A stretch of 64,000 nucleotides of DNA from Kocuria sp. (GCA_030454085.1 JAKDJD010000007.1:25759-89758); one strand, 5' to 3'; shown: positions 34,544 through 44,218, counted from the stretch's first letter. Program-made: numbers and translations. Notes: generated by a model not told the origin, from the sequence alone.

Positions 34544-37056
34544 CAGACCGACTCTGTCTCTGGCTGTGGCGACTGAGGCGGTCGACCTGTCTTCACGGGC
34601 GACGTTGCCTGATGACCCTCCGCATCCGTGGCGGGCTCGGGCTTGGCCGCCTGGGGTCCCGCTCCCGGCGCGGTGCCTACCTCTTCCTTCGCCTGCTCGG
34701 CGCGCTCGGATTCTCCTTCGGGCTCCGCGCCGCGGACCTCCTGGATCGCCCAGAAGACCTTCTCGGGAGTGGAGGGACATCCGAGATCCACCTCCGCGCC
34801 TTCCGGACCGAAGGCTTCCACCGCGGTCCGCAGAGCCTCGCGCACGCTCATGGCGAGCATCAAGGGCGGCTCGCCGACGGCTTTCGAACCATAGACGACG
34901 CCGGTTTCCGTCGCCCGCTCGTACAGGTGCACGTTGAACTCCTCGGGCAGTTCCGAAAAACTCGGGAGCTTGTACGTACTGGCGGCCTGGGTGGCGAGAC
35001 GGCCGCGCCGGTCCCCGTCGGAGGTGTCCCACCGGAGTTCTTCGAGCGTGAGCCAACCGGTGCCCTGGACGAAGCCGCCTTCGATCTGACCGACGTCCAC
35101 GAGCGGCGACAAGGAATCGCCGACGTCGTGGACGATGTCGGTGCGCAGCACTCGGTACGAACCAGTGAAGGCTTCGACCTCGACCTCGGTAGCCGCCGCG
35201 CCGTAAGCGAAGTACTTGAAGGGGGAACCGTGCATGGTCGAGGAGTCCCAATGGATACCCTCCGTGCGGTAATAGCCGGCCGCGAAGAGCTGGACGCGCT
35301 GCATGTAGGCATCCGAGACGACCTCCTCGAAAGGTACGGGATCTTTGCCCAACGCGGCGACGCCGTCATCCTCGAACCTGACGTCGTGAGGGTTCGCACC
35401 GAAGATGCCGCCGGCAACCTGGGCGAGTCGTTCTCGGATTTGTTCGCACGCGTTCTTCACGGCCCCACCATTGAGGTCAGCACCGGAACTCGCCGCGGTC
35501 GCCGAGGTATTCGGGACCTTGTCGGTACGCGTCGGCGCCAACCGTACGCGGTCCAGATGCACGCCCAGAGTGGTCGCCGCGACCTGCCGCATCTTCGTAT
35601 GGAGACCTTGCCCCATCTCGGTTCCGCCGTGGTTGATGAGCACTGAACCGTCCTTGTAGACGTGCACCAGGGCGCCGGCCTGGTTGAATGCGGCGAAGTT
35701 GAAGGAGATGCCGAATTTGACCGGCGTCATCGCGAGTGATCGTTTGGTGTCCGTGTGGGCGGCGTTGTACTCGGCGATCTCGGCTTTCCGGCGCACGACG
35801 TCGGCCCTCTCGGACAGCGTGCCCCAAATATCGGGGAGCCTTTCGGCGTGACGCACGAGCTGGCCATACGGTGTGGTGTCGCCCGGCTGGTAGAAGTTGC
35901 GACGCCGCAATTCGCCCGCGTCGATCCGGAGCAGTGGGGCGCACCGGCCGAGAATGTTCTCCAGGACCAGCATCCCTTGGGGCCCACCGAATCCGCGGAA
36001 CGCCGTCTGGGATGTCTTGTTCGTTTTCGCGATCCGTCCGTGCACGTGGATGTTGGGCACCATGTACGCGTTGTCGATGTGGCACATGGCCCGTGAGAGA
36101 ACCGGCTCGGACAGGTCCATGGCCCATCCGCCGTCGGCGGTCAGCGTCGCATCCAGGCCCGTGATGCGGCCCTGGTCGTCGAAGCCGATATCCCATTCCG
36201 CGTGGAAGGGATGGCGCTTGCCGGTCATGGTGATGTCCTGGGTCCGGGTCAGACGGAGGCTCACGGGTCTGCCCGTTCGGACCGCCGCCAGGGCCGCGAC
36301 GGCGGCGAGTCCGTGAGGCTGCATCTCCTTGCCGCCGAAGGCGCCGCCCATCCGGAGAGACTGGACCGTGACCTCGTGACTGGACAGGCCGAGCACGTGG
36401 GCAACGATCTCTTGGGTCTCGGTCGGGTGCTGGGTCGACGAGTTGACCAGGACCTGCCCGGATTCGTCCACTCTGGCGAAGGACGCGTGGGTTTCCAGGT
36501 AGAAGTGCTCCTGGCCGCCGAACTCGAAGGTCCCACGGAACCGATGCGTGGCTTTCTCCAACGCTTCATTGGGCTCGCCACGCTCCATGACGTGCTGCGG
36601 CCCCTGGAATCTGGCCGCGTCGATCGCTTCCGGAAGAGTGACGATCGAGGGCAGCGGTTCGTACTCGGCCTCAACCGCCTCGGCGCCCCGCCGTGCGGCC
36701 TCCGCCGTCTCGCCGATGACCCAACAGATCGCGTGGCCGAAGTACATGACCTCGGACGGGAACAGGGGCTCGTCGTGCTTGACGCCGGCGTCGTTGAGGC
36801 CGGGGACGTCGTCGGCCGTCAGGATCTCGACGACGCCCGGTACCTTCCGCGCTTCGTCGGTGTTCAGCTTCGTGACCAACGCGTGCGCGTGCGCGGACTG
36901 GACCGGCCAGGCGTGCAGGCTGCTCTTGTCTCTCGTGGCCAGATCATGCGTGTACAGGGCTTCGCCGGTGACGTGCTGCGCGGCGCTCTCGTGCGCGACT
37001 CTCGTCCCGACGCCGGCCGGACGCGGGTCGGCGGGTGCGTGCGTGACTGTCTTCAT
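34543..37056 (-). CDS. xdhB: Xanthine dehydrogenase molybdopterin-binding subunit
   Basis: An 837-residue catalytic subunit hydroxylating hypoxanthine and xanthine. The ATG at 37056 overlaps the xdhA stop and has AGGAG. The alpha/beta hammerhead domain comes first (GEALYTHDLATRDKSSLHAW). Moco-binding elements are GGAFGGKEMQPHG, QTAFRGFGGPQGM and GGTEMGQGLHTKM. The catalytic glutamate is in KAVGEPPLMLA. The final 80 residues after the family's normal end are a P/E/A-rich tail (from about GAEPEGESERAEQ), absent from typical XdhB. Confidence 0.96.
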   Translation of the reverse strand: MKTVTHAPADPRPAGVGTRVAHESAAQHVTGEALYTHDLATRDKSSLHAWPVQSAHAHALVTKLNTDEARKVPGVVEILTADDVPGLNDAGVKHDEPLFPSEVMYFGHAICWVIGETAEAARRGAEAVEAEYEPLPSIVTLPEAIDAARFQGPQHVMERGEPNEALEKATHRFRGTFEFGGQEHFYLETHASFARVDESGQVLVNSSTQHPTETQEIVAHVLGLSSHEVTVQSLRMGGAFGGKEMQPHGLAAVAALAAVRTGRPVSLRLTRTQDITMTGKRHPFHAEWDIGFDDQGRITGLDATLTADGGWAMDLSEPVLSRAMCHIDNAYMVPNIHVHGRIAKTNKTSQTAFRGFGGPQGMLVLENILGRCAPLLRIDAGELRRRNFYQPGDTTPYGQLVRHAERLPDIWGTLSERADVVRRKAEIAEYNAAHTDTKRSLAMTPVKFGISFNFAAFNQAGALVHVYKDGSVLINHGGTEMGQGLHTKMRQVAATTLGVHLDRVRLAPTRTDKVPNTSATAASSGADLNGGAVKNACEQIRERLAQVAGGIFGANPHDVRFEDDGVAALGKDPVPFEEVVSDAYMQRVQLFAAGYYRTEGIHWDSSTMHGSPFKYFAYGAAATEVEVEAFTGSYRVLRTDIVHDVGDSLSPLVDVGQIEGGFVQGTGWLTLEELRWDTSDGDRRGRLATQAASTYKLPSFSELPEEFNVHLYERATETGVVYGSKAVGEPPLMLAMSVREALRTAVEAFGPEGAEVDLGCPSTPEKVFWAIQEVRGAEPEGESERAEQAKEEVGTAPGAGPQAAKPEPATDAEGHQATSPVKTGRPPQSPQPETESV

Positions 37057-38603
37057 GATTTCGCTCCTACGAATTCGGAGGGTCGGAATTGGGCGTAGAA
37101 CCGGAGCACAGATTGCTCGAGCATCGACGACCTGTACCGGGAGCTGGCACGGTGGTCGTCCATGGGTGTGCTCTCGGCGGTCATGAGCGACGACGCCTCG
37201 CGGACCGTTTCCTCGGTCCACGGCTTGTTGACCAGGTACTGTTCGGCGGCCTGCGCCCGGATGGGCGTCGCCGCGACGCCTCCCATGCCGATCCGGATCG
37301 ATGAGATGCGGCCCTCGTCCAGCTGCATCGCAAAGGCCGTGGACACGGAGGAAATGTCGTCGAATCTCCGTTTGGCAACCTTGTAGAACGCCGTGGTCTC
37401 GGACAGAGGCAAGGGAATACGGATGGCCCGGATGAATTCCCCGGTCTTCCGGACGGTCTGCCGGTATCCAGTGAAGTACTCGGAGATCGGGACGGTGCGT
37501 TCGCCCTCGGTCGAGTACAGGACGAGCGAAGCATCCAGCGCCAGGAGCACGGGGGCCGAATCGCCGATGGGGGAGCCGGTTCCCAGATTGCCGCCGAAGG
37601 TCGCACTGTTGCGGATGAGTCGTGAGGCGAACTGCGGGAAGAGCTTGGCGAGCAGGGGCACGCTGCCGTCGAGGCGACGTTCGGCCTCGGACAGGGTCAA
37701 GGCTGCCCCGATCTCCACGTGGTCGTCTGCATGTCGGAGGGAGCGGAGCTCCTCGAGGTGGTCGATCGCGATCACATTCTCGGGGCGCGTGTGACGGATG
37801 TTCGTCTCGACGCCGACGTCGGTCGATCCGGCCAACAGCACGGCGTCGGGAGCCTCGGCGTAGCGACCGGCCAGATCGTCGAGATCCTGGGGGCGGGTGA
37901 AGAGAGCTTCGCCAGTGCGGGTCTCGCCGCGATCGACGACCGGCGCAGACGAGGACTGCCGGAGCGCCAGCGGGTCGTTGGAATCCGGGGTAGTCAACGC
38001 GTAGGCGGCATCCTTGATCGGGCGGTAGCCGGTGCATCTGCACAGGTTGCCGCTCAACGCGTGGAGGTCAAAGCCGTTCTCCCCGAGTTCACCGGACGGT
38101 GTGGAGGCGGAAGTGGTGGTGGCGGACGATGCGGCGGGTGATCCGGGACCGGATGCCGCCGTGGCGGTGGCCGACGCGGGAGCGGCGCCGGTCGGAGTCC
38201 GTTCGGGACGGTAGTACTCGGCGGCCATCGAACAGATGAATCCCGGAGTGCAGAATCCGCATTGGGAACCACCCCGGTAAGCCATTTCTTTCTGGACGGG
38301 GTGCAGATTCTCCACCGACCCCGGACCGGGACTGGTTCCGAGGCCTTCGGAGGTGACGACCTCCTGGCCATTGCAGGCCAGAGCCGGCACGAGGCACGCG
38401 TTGATCGAGGTCCACCGTGATGCCTCGTCCCCGTCGGGGCGTGCGATCAGTACGGCGCATGCGCCGCATTCGCCTTCGGCGCATCCTTCTTTGGCGCCGG
38501 TCAGCCCCAGATTGCGGAGCCAGTCCAGCAAGTTGAGGTAAACCGGTACGTCGGTATCAACGTGCTGCTGTCCGTTGACGGTGATGCTGAATGAACCCAT
38601 CAT
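37053..38603 (-). CDS. xdhA: Xanthine dehydrogenase iron-sulfur/FAD subunit
   Basis: A 516-residue subunit that carries electrons from the molybdenum site to NAD+. AGGAGG precedes ATG 38603. The 2Fe-2S domains have CAEGECGACAV, then GGSQCGFCTPGFICSM, and LSGNLCRCTGYRPIKDA. Between the last two lies an inserted low-complexity stretch of about 45 residues rich in A, S, T, P and G (roughly residues 129-175), where other XdhA proteins have only a short loop. The FAD domain follows (LLAGSTDVGVE, SATFGGNLGTGSPIGDS), then the CO-dehydrogenase flavoprotein C-terminal domain. First gene of the xdh operon. Confidence 0.95.
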   Translation of the reverse strand: MMGSFSITVNGQQHVDTDVPVYLNLLDWLRNLGLTGAKEGCAEGECGACAVLIARPDGDEASRWTSINACLVPALACNGQEVVTSEGLGTSPGPGSVENLHPVQKEMAYRGGSQCGFCTPGFICSMAAEYYRPERTPTGAAPASATATAASGPGSPAASSATTTSASTPSGELGENGFDLHALSGNLCRCTGYRPIKDAAYALTTPDSNDPLALRQSSSAPVVDRGETRTGEALFTRPQDLDDLAGRYAEAPDAVLLAGSTDVGVETNIRHTRPENVIAIDHLEELRSLRHADDHVEIGAALTLSEAERRLDGSVPLLAKLFPQFASRLIRNSATFGGNLGTGSPIGDSAPVLLALDASLVLYSTEGERTVPISEYFTGYRQTVRKTGEFIRAIRIPLPLSETTAFYKVAKRRFDDISSVSTAFAMQLDEGRISSIRIGMGGVAATPIRAQAAEQYLVNKPWTEETVREASSLMTAESTPMDDHRASSRYRSSMLEQSVLRFYAQFRPSEFVGAKS

Positions 38604-38995
38604 CACGTCCTCCTTGTTGTGGTGGTGTGAGAAAGCCTGGGCCGGTGTGGTGTGTGTGAATCGGCGCGACCTGCACTTGTGGTGATGGCATGCGAGCTGT
38701 CGTCCTCGCCCCGATGGTCCGCGACGTCGAGGTCTCATGCTCTGGGGCCTCGTGAGGTGACGTCATCAGCACCGCGGTTCGGCGCCGACGTCGCAAGTTC
38801 GTGCCGCGCTCCTCTAATATTGAGTGAGGCGAACCACTCCGACCCATCCTGTGTGTGACCTGGCTCCCTACAAATATGGATTTTCGGTCATCCTAGCACC
38901 GATAATGAAATTTGGAATCCGCATCGCGGAAAACTGGCGGGTATTTTGGGTTGCGTGCAGCCCTGGGACGGCGTCGAGGTGGTGGAACACCCGCC

Positions 38996-39082
38996 GAGCT
39001 GGCACTGGCGTGCGATTTTTGGCCGAATGTGGTTCCAAATCTGCCACCTCATGTGTGGCGGATGCGCGGAATTGCCACCTCG
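38996..39082. repeat. TGCCACCT-type palindromic repeat
   Basis: The left arm GAGCTGGCACTGGCGTGCGA and right arm CCAAATCTGCCACCTC flank TTTTTGGCCGAA. The extra unit GATGCGCGGAATTGCCACCT follows, ending at 39080. Same build as the copies at 22609 and 56781; no long palindromic repeat is adjacent here. Confidence 0.6.
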
Positions 39083-39198
39083 CGCAGTGGGGGAGCCGGC
39101 CGCATCAGTGCACCGGCGGCAGTGGGACAATAGTGTCCGCGCGGCGTCTGTCGTATCCAGCGGACGACACATCGATCAACGATTTTGTTCGGATGACC

Positions 39199-39229
39199 TT
39201 GTGAAAATCTGCGTGACTCGGGTTACACT
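39199..39229 (+). promoter_or_regulatory. Possible promoter of the NCS2 permease-guaD unit
   Basis: TTGTGA (39199-39204) and TACACT (39224-39229) are separated by 19 bp, slightly long. A transcription start near 39237 would put the following palindrome directly over it. Confidence 0.4.
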
Positions 39230-39239
39230 GGTCTCCACA

Positions 39240-39261
39240 ATGCGGATTGCAAATACCGCAT
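39240..39261. promoter_or_regulatory. Candidate operator upstream of the NCS2 permease
   Basis: ATGCGG and CCGCAT form a perfect 6-bp inverted repeat around ATTGCAAATA, 11 bp after the likely -10 box. It does not match the three AllR-type sites, so a different regulator is implied. Confidence 0.4.
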
Positions 39262-39341
39262 CATGAAATTACCGGTCAGTTTCCATGGAACCCGGGCGGG
39301 CATCGAGCCACTCTCGCCTCCGCGTTCGGGAAGGTTCCCAC

Positions 39342-40952
39342 ATGATGAGTAGCCAGAAGATCCCACGGTCCGGCGGCAGATCCTCGATACCCGCGTCCTC
39401 CGACAGACCGGAAGACACGTGGCTGCCGGTCGGCAAGCTGATCACCTTCGGTTTCCAACACGTCCTGACGATGTACGGGGGCATCATCGCGGTTCCGCTG
39501 GTGGTCGCGAACGCCATGCATCTCTCGCCAGGGCGTTCGGCCATCATGGTCACCGCGAGTCTGTTCGTCGGGGGACTGGCGACGATCCTGCAGAGCGTGG
39601 GCGTTCCGTTCTTCGGGGCAAAGCTCCCTGTGGTTCAGGGCGTCACTTTCGGCGGCGTCGCCACGATGCTGGCCATTCTGGCAACACCAGGTAGCGACAT
39701 CACCACCGTGCTGGGCGCCGTGATCGTCGCGAGCATCATTGGCCTGCTGATTGCCCCCTTCTTCGCGTCCGTGGTCCGGTTTCTCCCACCCGTCGTGACC
39801 GGAACGGTCATCGCCGGCATCGGGTTGAGCCTGGTTCCCGTCGCCTCCGACTGGGCTATGGGCGGCGACGCCGAGGCCGGGGACTACGGGTCGATGCCCC
39901 ATGTCATCCTGGCCTTTGTGACGCTCGCGATCACGCTGTTCTTCAGCAAGATCGGTTCCGCGGCACTGTCGCGGCTATCGATCCTGTTGGGTCTTGTGCT
40001 CGGCACCGTCGTCGGCATCTTCATGGGGCTCACGGACTTCTCCGACGTGGGCGACGGCGCCTGGGCGGCCCTGCCCGAGTTCTTCGGATTCGGGTGGCCC
40101 ACCTTCGACCCCGCAGCGATCGTTTCCATGGTGATCGTGATCCTCGTGGCGATGACGGAATCCGTGGCGAACCTGCTCGCCGTCGGGGAAGTGGTCGGTA
40201 GCCGAGTGGGACGCCGCCGCATCTCCCGCGGCTTGCGCGCGGACATGCTCTCCTCCGCTGTGGCACCCGTGTTCGGATCGTTCACCCAGACCGCGTTCTC
40301 CCAGAACATCGGGTTGATCGCTCTGACCGGAGTGCGCAGCCGCTTCGTCGTCGCGACCGGCGGCGTGATCCTGGTGATCATGGGACTCCTGCCCGTCTTG
40401 GGCCAGGTGGTCGCCGCGATCCCGATGCCCGTGCTGGGCGGCGCGGGAATGGTGCTGTTCGGGACCGTGGCCGGATCGGGCATCCGTACCCTGAAGTCCG
40501 TCTCCTTCGAGGGGAACATGAACCTCGTGATCGTCTCCGTGTCCTTGGCCTTCGGCATGGTTCCCGTGGTTCAGCCCGACATCTACGAAGGCTTCCCGTC
40601 CTGGTTCCAGACCATCTTCACCTCGGGGATCTCTTCGACGGCGTTCATGGCCGTTCTCCTGAATCTCGTGTTCAACGAGATACACCTGGGAAATCCGAAG
40701 GGTGCGTCCGTCTTCGCGGCACGGCCTGTCCGATACATGACGTCATCGGATCTCCAGAAACTGCAAGAAGGCGATGTGGTGACGGACGGCAAACTCCTCG
40801 ATCGCGACGGGGAAGAGGTCCCGACCGTGCCGGACTCGAGGACCGAAGAGATCCGGCAGGCCATCGATTCTGGGGAAGTCACCGACACGAGCGAAATCCG
40901 ACTCATCCTGGACGGAACCAAGAAAACTCCGGCCGACCGCCCCGGCAACTGA
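39342..40952 (+). CDS. NCS2-family purine permease (second copy)
   Basis: The ATG at 39342 (GGAAGG 7 nt upstream) gives 536 residues; a 19-codon extension is possible. It is strongly similar to the permease at 29612-31165: FGFQHVLTMYGGIIAVPLVV, KLPVVQGVTFGGV, SQNIGLIALTGVRSRFV, and the same C-terminal soluble segment (LQEGDVVTDGKLLD). About 14 membrane segments. Located 63 bp before guaD, so xanthine, urate or guanine uptake is likely; the exact substrate is not evident. Confidence 0.9.
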   Translation: MMSSQKIPRSGGRSSIPASSDRPEDTWLPVGKLITFGFQHVLTMYGGIIAVPLVVANAMHLSPGRSAIMVTASLFVGGLATILQSVGVPFFGAKLPVVQGVTFGGVATMLAILATPGSDITTVLGAVIVASIIGLLIAPFFASVVRFLPPVVTGTVIAGIGLSLVPVASDWAMGGDAEAGDYGSMPHVILAFVTLAITLFFSKIGSAALSRLSILLGLVLGTVVGIFMGLTDFSDVGDGAWAALPEFFGFGWPTFDPAAIVSMVIVILVAMTESVANLLAVGEVVGSRVGRRRISRGLRADMLSSAVAPVFGSFTQTAFSQNIGLIALTGVRSRFVVATGGVILVIMGLLPVLGQVVAAIPMPVLGGAGMVLFGTVAGSGIRTLKSVSFEGNMNLVIVSVSLAFGMVPVVQPDIYEGFPSWFQTIFTSGISSTAFMAVLLNLVFNEIHLGNPKGASVFAARPVRYMTSSDLQKLQEGDVVTDGKLLDRDGEEVPTVPDSRTEEIRQAIDSGEVTDTSEIRLILDGTKKTPADRPGN

Positions 40953-41015
40953 TCGCGGTCACCTCGCACAGAACATCAATCGCACACGCATCACAGTGAA
41001 TGGAGGAAGGAAGCG

Positions 41016-42338
41016 ATGAACATCATCGAATGGGATGAGGAGGTCGCGGACGACGCCGCGGCCGCACCCATCCGCATCATCACCGGTCACGTCGTGAGCC
41101 CGACTCGGGACCGGGCCCGGACGATCGACCTCGAGCACGGCGGAATTGCCGTGCAGGGTGAGCGCATTCTTGCCGTCGGACCTGCCGGTGAGGTCCTGGA
41201 CAAGTACCCTTCGGCGTCGGTCGAGGCCCACGGGGACCGTCTGGTGGTTCCAGGTTTTGTGGACTGCCATGCCCACTACTCGCAGATGACGATGATCGCG
41301 TCCCCCGGGTTGCAGCTCCTGGAGTGGTTGGAGAATTACACGTTCCCCGCCGAAGGGCTCTTCGCCGACCGGTCGCACTGCGCGGCCATGGCGAATTTCT
41401 TCACCGACCAGCTCGTGGCACACGGGGTGACCTCGGCCTGTGTCTACGCCACGGTGCATCCGGAATCGGCGCGGGCACTCTTCCGCTCGGCCAGGTCGAA
41501 GAACCTCCGGATCATGACGGGCAAGGTGTGCATGGATCGGAATGCTCCCGACTACTTGCTCGATACCCCGGAGCAGGCCTATGAACAGAGCCTCGAACTT
41601 CTGGAGGAATGGCACGGGGTGGATCGTCTCGAATACGCCCTGACTCCGCGATTCGCCCCGACGTCGTCATCCCGCCAGTTGGAGCTCCTCGGCCGGATCG
41701 CGGAGGACCACCCGGAAATTCCGATCCAGACCCACCTGTCCGAGAACCCCTCGGAATGCGAATGGGTCGGGGAATTGTTTCCGGACGAGTCCGACTACAC
41801 CGCCGTGTACGAGCGATTCGGCCTGGTCAGGAAACGATCGGTCTTCGGGCACGCGACTCACGTGTCAGAGAGCGAGCTCGACCGTCTCGGTGCGGCCCAG
41901 GCGTCCCTCGCACACTGCCCGACGTCGAATCTCTTTCTCGGATCGGGCCTTTTCCGGCTCAAGGAGAACCGGCGGACCCCGGGGCTCAGAATCGGGCTGG
42001 GGTCCGACGTCGGAGCGGGAACGAGCCTGTCTCCGCTGGCCTCGCTGAACGAGGCGTACAAGGTCAGTCGTTCCGTCGGCGAACCCCTCGAATCCTTCGA
42101 AGCCCTCCGTCTGGCGACCCTGGACGGGGCCGAGGCTTTGGGGACGGATCACGCCGTCGGCAGTCTCGAGCCGGGCAAGGAAGCCGACATCGTCGTGCTC
42201 GATCCGGAATCCACCCCCGTGCTGCGCCAGAGGACCGACTACGCGCAGACTACCGAGGAACTTCTTTTCGCAATGATGCTTCTCGGAGACGACCGGGCAG
42301 TCCACAGCGTTTACGTCGCTGGGACGAAGGCCAGGTGA
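41016..42338 (+). CDS. guaD: Guanine deaminase
   Basis: A 440-residue amidohydrolase deaminating guanine to xanthine. The zinc site begins with PGFVDCHAHYSQ; the guanine deaminase signature is YALTPRFAPTSS. Then come IQTHLSENPSE, FGHATHVSESEL and LRIGLGSDVGAGTS with the catalytic aspartate. GGAGGAAGGA precedes the ATG. Middle gene of permease-guaD-azgA; it feeds XdhABC, encoded divergently upstream. Confidence 0.94.
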   Translation: MNIIEWDEEVADDAAAAPIRIITGHVVSPTRDRARTIDLEHGGIAVQGERILAVGPAGEVLDKYPSASVEAHGDRLVVPGFVDCHAHYSQMTMIASPGLQLLEWLENYTFPAEGLFADRSHCAAMANFFTDQLVAHGVTSACVYATVHPESARALFRSARSKNLRIMTGKVCMDRNAPDYLLDTPEQAYEQSLELLEEWHGVDRLEYALTPRFAPTSSSRQLELLGRIAEDHPEIPIQTHLSENPSECEWVGELFPDESDYTAVYERFGLVRKRSVFGHATHVSESELDRLGAAQASLAHCPTSNLFLGSGLFRLKENRRTPGLRIGLGSDVGAGTSLSPLASLNEAYKVSRSVGEPLESFEALRLATLDGAEALGTDHAVGSLEPGKEADIVVLDPESTPVLRQRTDYAQTTEELLFAMMLLGDDRAVHSVYVAGTKAR

Positions 42339-42426
42339 CGGAGACCCCGTCGGTACCTGCCAACCTGCTGATGACCATCACACGCTCGGAGCCCGACGCC
42401 GCCCGGTGAGAGGCGCTCCGTAAGGG

Positions 42427-42438
42427 TAAGAATTCTTA
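42427..42438. promoter_or_regulatory. Perfect palindrome upstream of the AzgA-type permease
   Basis: TAAGAATTCTTA is a 12-bp perfect palindrome in an otherwise GC-rich 166-bp gap, 66 bp before the permease start. Candidate operator for a regulator that cannot be named. Confidence 0.35.
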
Positions 42439-42504
42439 TTCGCCAGTCCCCAGAAACAATCTCCATTCCGATGTCCCGGAATGGCAGGGAAACAGAGGCA
42501 CCCA

Positions 42505-43968
42505 ATGGCTGCAACCAATGTCAGAACAGAACAAAAATCCACGGACAAACGCTCCGCCCTGGACCGCTTTTTCGAAATCACCGCACGCGGATCCACGGTC
42601 AAGCAGGAGCTGCGCGGCGGTCTCGTCGCATTCGTGGCGATGGCGTACATAGTCGTCCTCAACCCGCAGATCCTCGGCGCCGCCACGGACGTCGAAGGCA
42701 ACGGTCTCGACTTCGGCCAACTCACCGCGGTGACCGGCCTGGTCGCCGGCACCATCACGGTGCTCTTCGGACTCGTGGCCCGCCTCCCGTTCTCTCTCGC
42801 GGCCGGCCTGGGCATGAACAGCTTCCTGGCCGTCTCGGTGGTGCATGACGTGACCTGGCCCGAAGCCATGGGGCTCGTCATCATCAACGGTGTGATCATC
42901 GTATTCCTTGGGGCCACCGGCGTGCGGACAGCGATTTTCCACGCAGTCCCGGCGCCATTGAAGACAGCGATCACGGTCGGCATCGGGCTGTTCATCGCCT
43001 TCATCGGATTCGTGAACTCCGGATTCGTGACCAGAACCCCGGACGGCCCGCCCGTGCAGCTGGGCCAGGGCGGATCGATCACAGCGATGCCGACCATCAT
43101 TTTCGTCTTTGCCCTGTTGCTGATCGGCGTGCTCGTGGTGCGCCGTGTCCCGGGCGGAATCCTGATCGGCATGGTCGTCGCGACCGTCGTATCCATCATC
43201 GTTCAGGCGATCGCACACCTGGGGACCGTCGGGGATCCGAAGAATCCGGACCCTCAGGGATGGAACCTGAGCGCGCCCGAGCTGCCCAGCCACATCGTCG
43301 CCCTGCCGGATTTCGGCCTGGTCGGTGAATTCGACCTGTTCGGCTCAATCCAGAGGGTCGGCATGCTGTCCGTGGTCATGCTGGTATTCACCCTGCTGTT
43401 CACCAACTTCTTCGACGCGATGGGCACCATGACGGGACTCGCGGGGAACGCCGGTCTGGCCAGGCCGGACGGAACCTTTCCTCGGATCCGTCAGGCATTC
43501 ATCGTTGAAGGCATCGGTGCCATCGGCGGCGGCGCCGCATCTGCCTCCTCGAACACTGTGTTCGTGGACTCCGCCGCCGGTGTCGCGGAGGGTGCCCGAA
43601 CGGGGCTGGCCGCGTGCGTCAGCGGTGGACTCTTCCTGGTATCGATGTTCTTCACGCCCTTGATCGAAGTCATTCCGATGGAGGCGGGGGCCGCAGCGCT
43701 CGTGATCGTCGGGGCCATGATGGTCATCCAGATCCAGGACATCGAGATGAAGGACTTCCGGGTCTCGTTGCCCGTGTTCCTGACAATCGTCTCGATGCCG
43801 CTGACCTATTCGATCGCGAACGGTATCGGAGTCGGGTTCATCTCCTGGGCACTGATCCACGTTCTGACCGGCAGAGGCCGCCAGGTGCACTGGTTGATGT
43901 GGGTGGTCTCGGCGGGATTCCTGTTGTACTTCACCCGAGATGGGATCACGGCTCTCCTCGGAGGCTGA
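42505..43968 (+). CDS. AzgA-type hypoxanthine/guanine/adenine permease
   Basis: The ATG at 42505 (AGAGG 8 nt upstream) gives 487 residues; an ATG at 42481 has no ribosome-binding site. The sequence is of the AzgA (COG2252) group: RGGLVAFVAMAYIVVLNPQIL, RLPFSLAAGLGMNSFLA, FTNFFDAMGTMTGLA and SSNTVFVDSAAGVAEGARTG. About 12-14 membrane segments. Such proteins import purine bases with protons. It follows guaD by 166 bp. Confidence 0.92.
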   Translation: MAATNVRTEQKSTDKRSALDRFFEITARGSTVKQELRGGLVAFVAMAYIVVLNPQILGAATDVEGNGLDFGQLTAVTGLVAGTITVLFGLVARLPFSLAAGLGMNSFLAVSVVHDVTWPEAMGLVIINGVIIVFLGATGVRTAIFHAVPAPLKTAITVGIGLFIAFIGFVNSGFVTRTPDGPPVQLGQGGSITAMPTIIFVFALLLIGVLVVRRVPGGILIGMVVATVVSIIVQAIAHLGTVGDPKNPDPQGWNLSAPELPSHIVALPDFGLVGEFDLFGSIQRVGMLSVVMLVFTLLFTNFFDAMGTMTGLAGNAGLARPDGTFPRIRQAFIVEGIGAIGGGAASASSNTVFVDSAAGVAEGARTGLAACVSGGLFLVSMFFTPLIEVIPMEAGAAALVIVGAMMVIQIQDIEMKDFRVSLPVFLTIVSMPLTYSIANGIGVGFISWALIHVLTGRGRQVHWLMWVVSAGFLLYFTRDGITALLGG

Positions 43969-44218
43969 GGATTCGTTGGGGCCCGGAGCTGGTCCGGGCA
44001 CGGAGGGAAAAAGCTGCGGATCCACGACCAGTGAGGACCCGAGGAGCGGCGGCAAGGATGTCTTCGCGCCGAGCCTGCTGTGTTCGCGTCAATGTGTTTG
44101 TTCGCATGGTCAAAAATCGGACCACGTGGTCAAACAAGGCAACGGCACGGCAGGCGTCGGCGTGCGGTCGACGTGACCGTTCCGCCGGTCTCACCGGTCC
44201 GGAACCTGTCGCTGGCGC
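43969..44218. other. Convergent intergenic region with a palindrome
   Basis: 250 bp between the stops of the permease and the nitrilase gene. It contains GACCACGTGGTC, a perfect 12-bp palindrome (44120-44131), whose half ATGGTCAAA is repeated at 44106-44114. No convincing terminator or gene is visible. Confidence 0.4.

Larger units (their letters stand above)
38604..39341. other. Intergenic region between divergent xdhA and NCS2 permease
   Basis: About 740 bp. It holds the xdhA leader, an AT-rich block at about 38870-38930, a short repeat copy (38996-39082), and the promoter and palindrome before the permease. I see no gene; frames over the repeat block are spurious. Confidence 0.5.

Noticed and set aside
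37057..38043. Long upstream extension of the XdhB frame
   Set aside because: It overlaps xdhA in another frame. XdhB starts at 37056 with its own AGGAG and an ATGA overlap.
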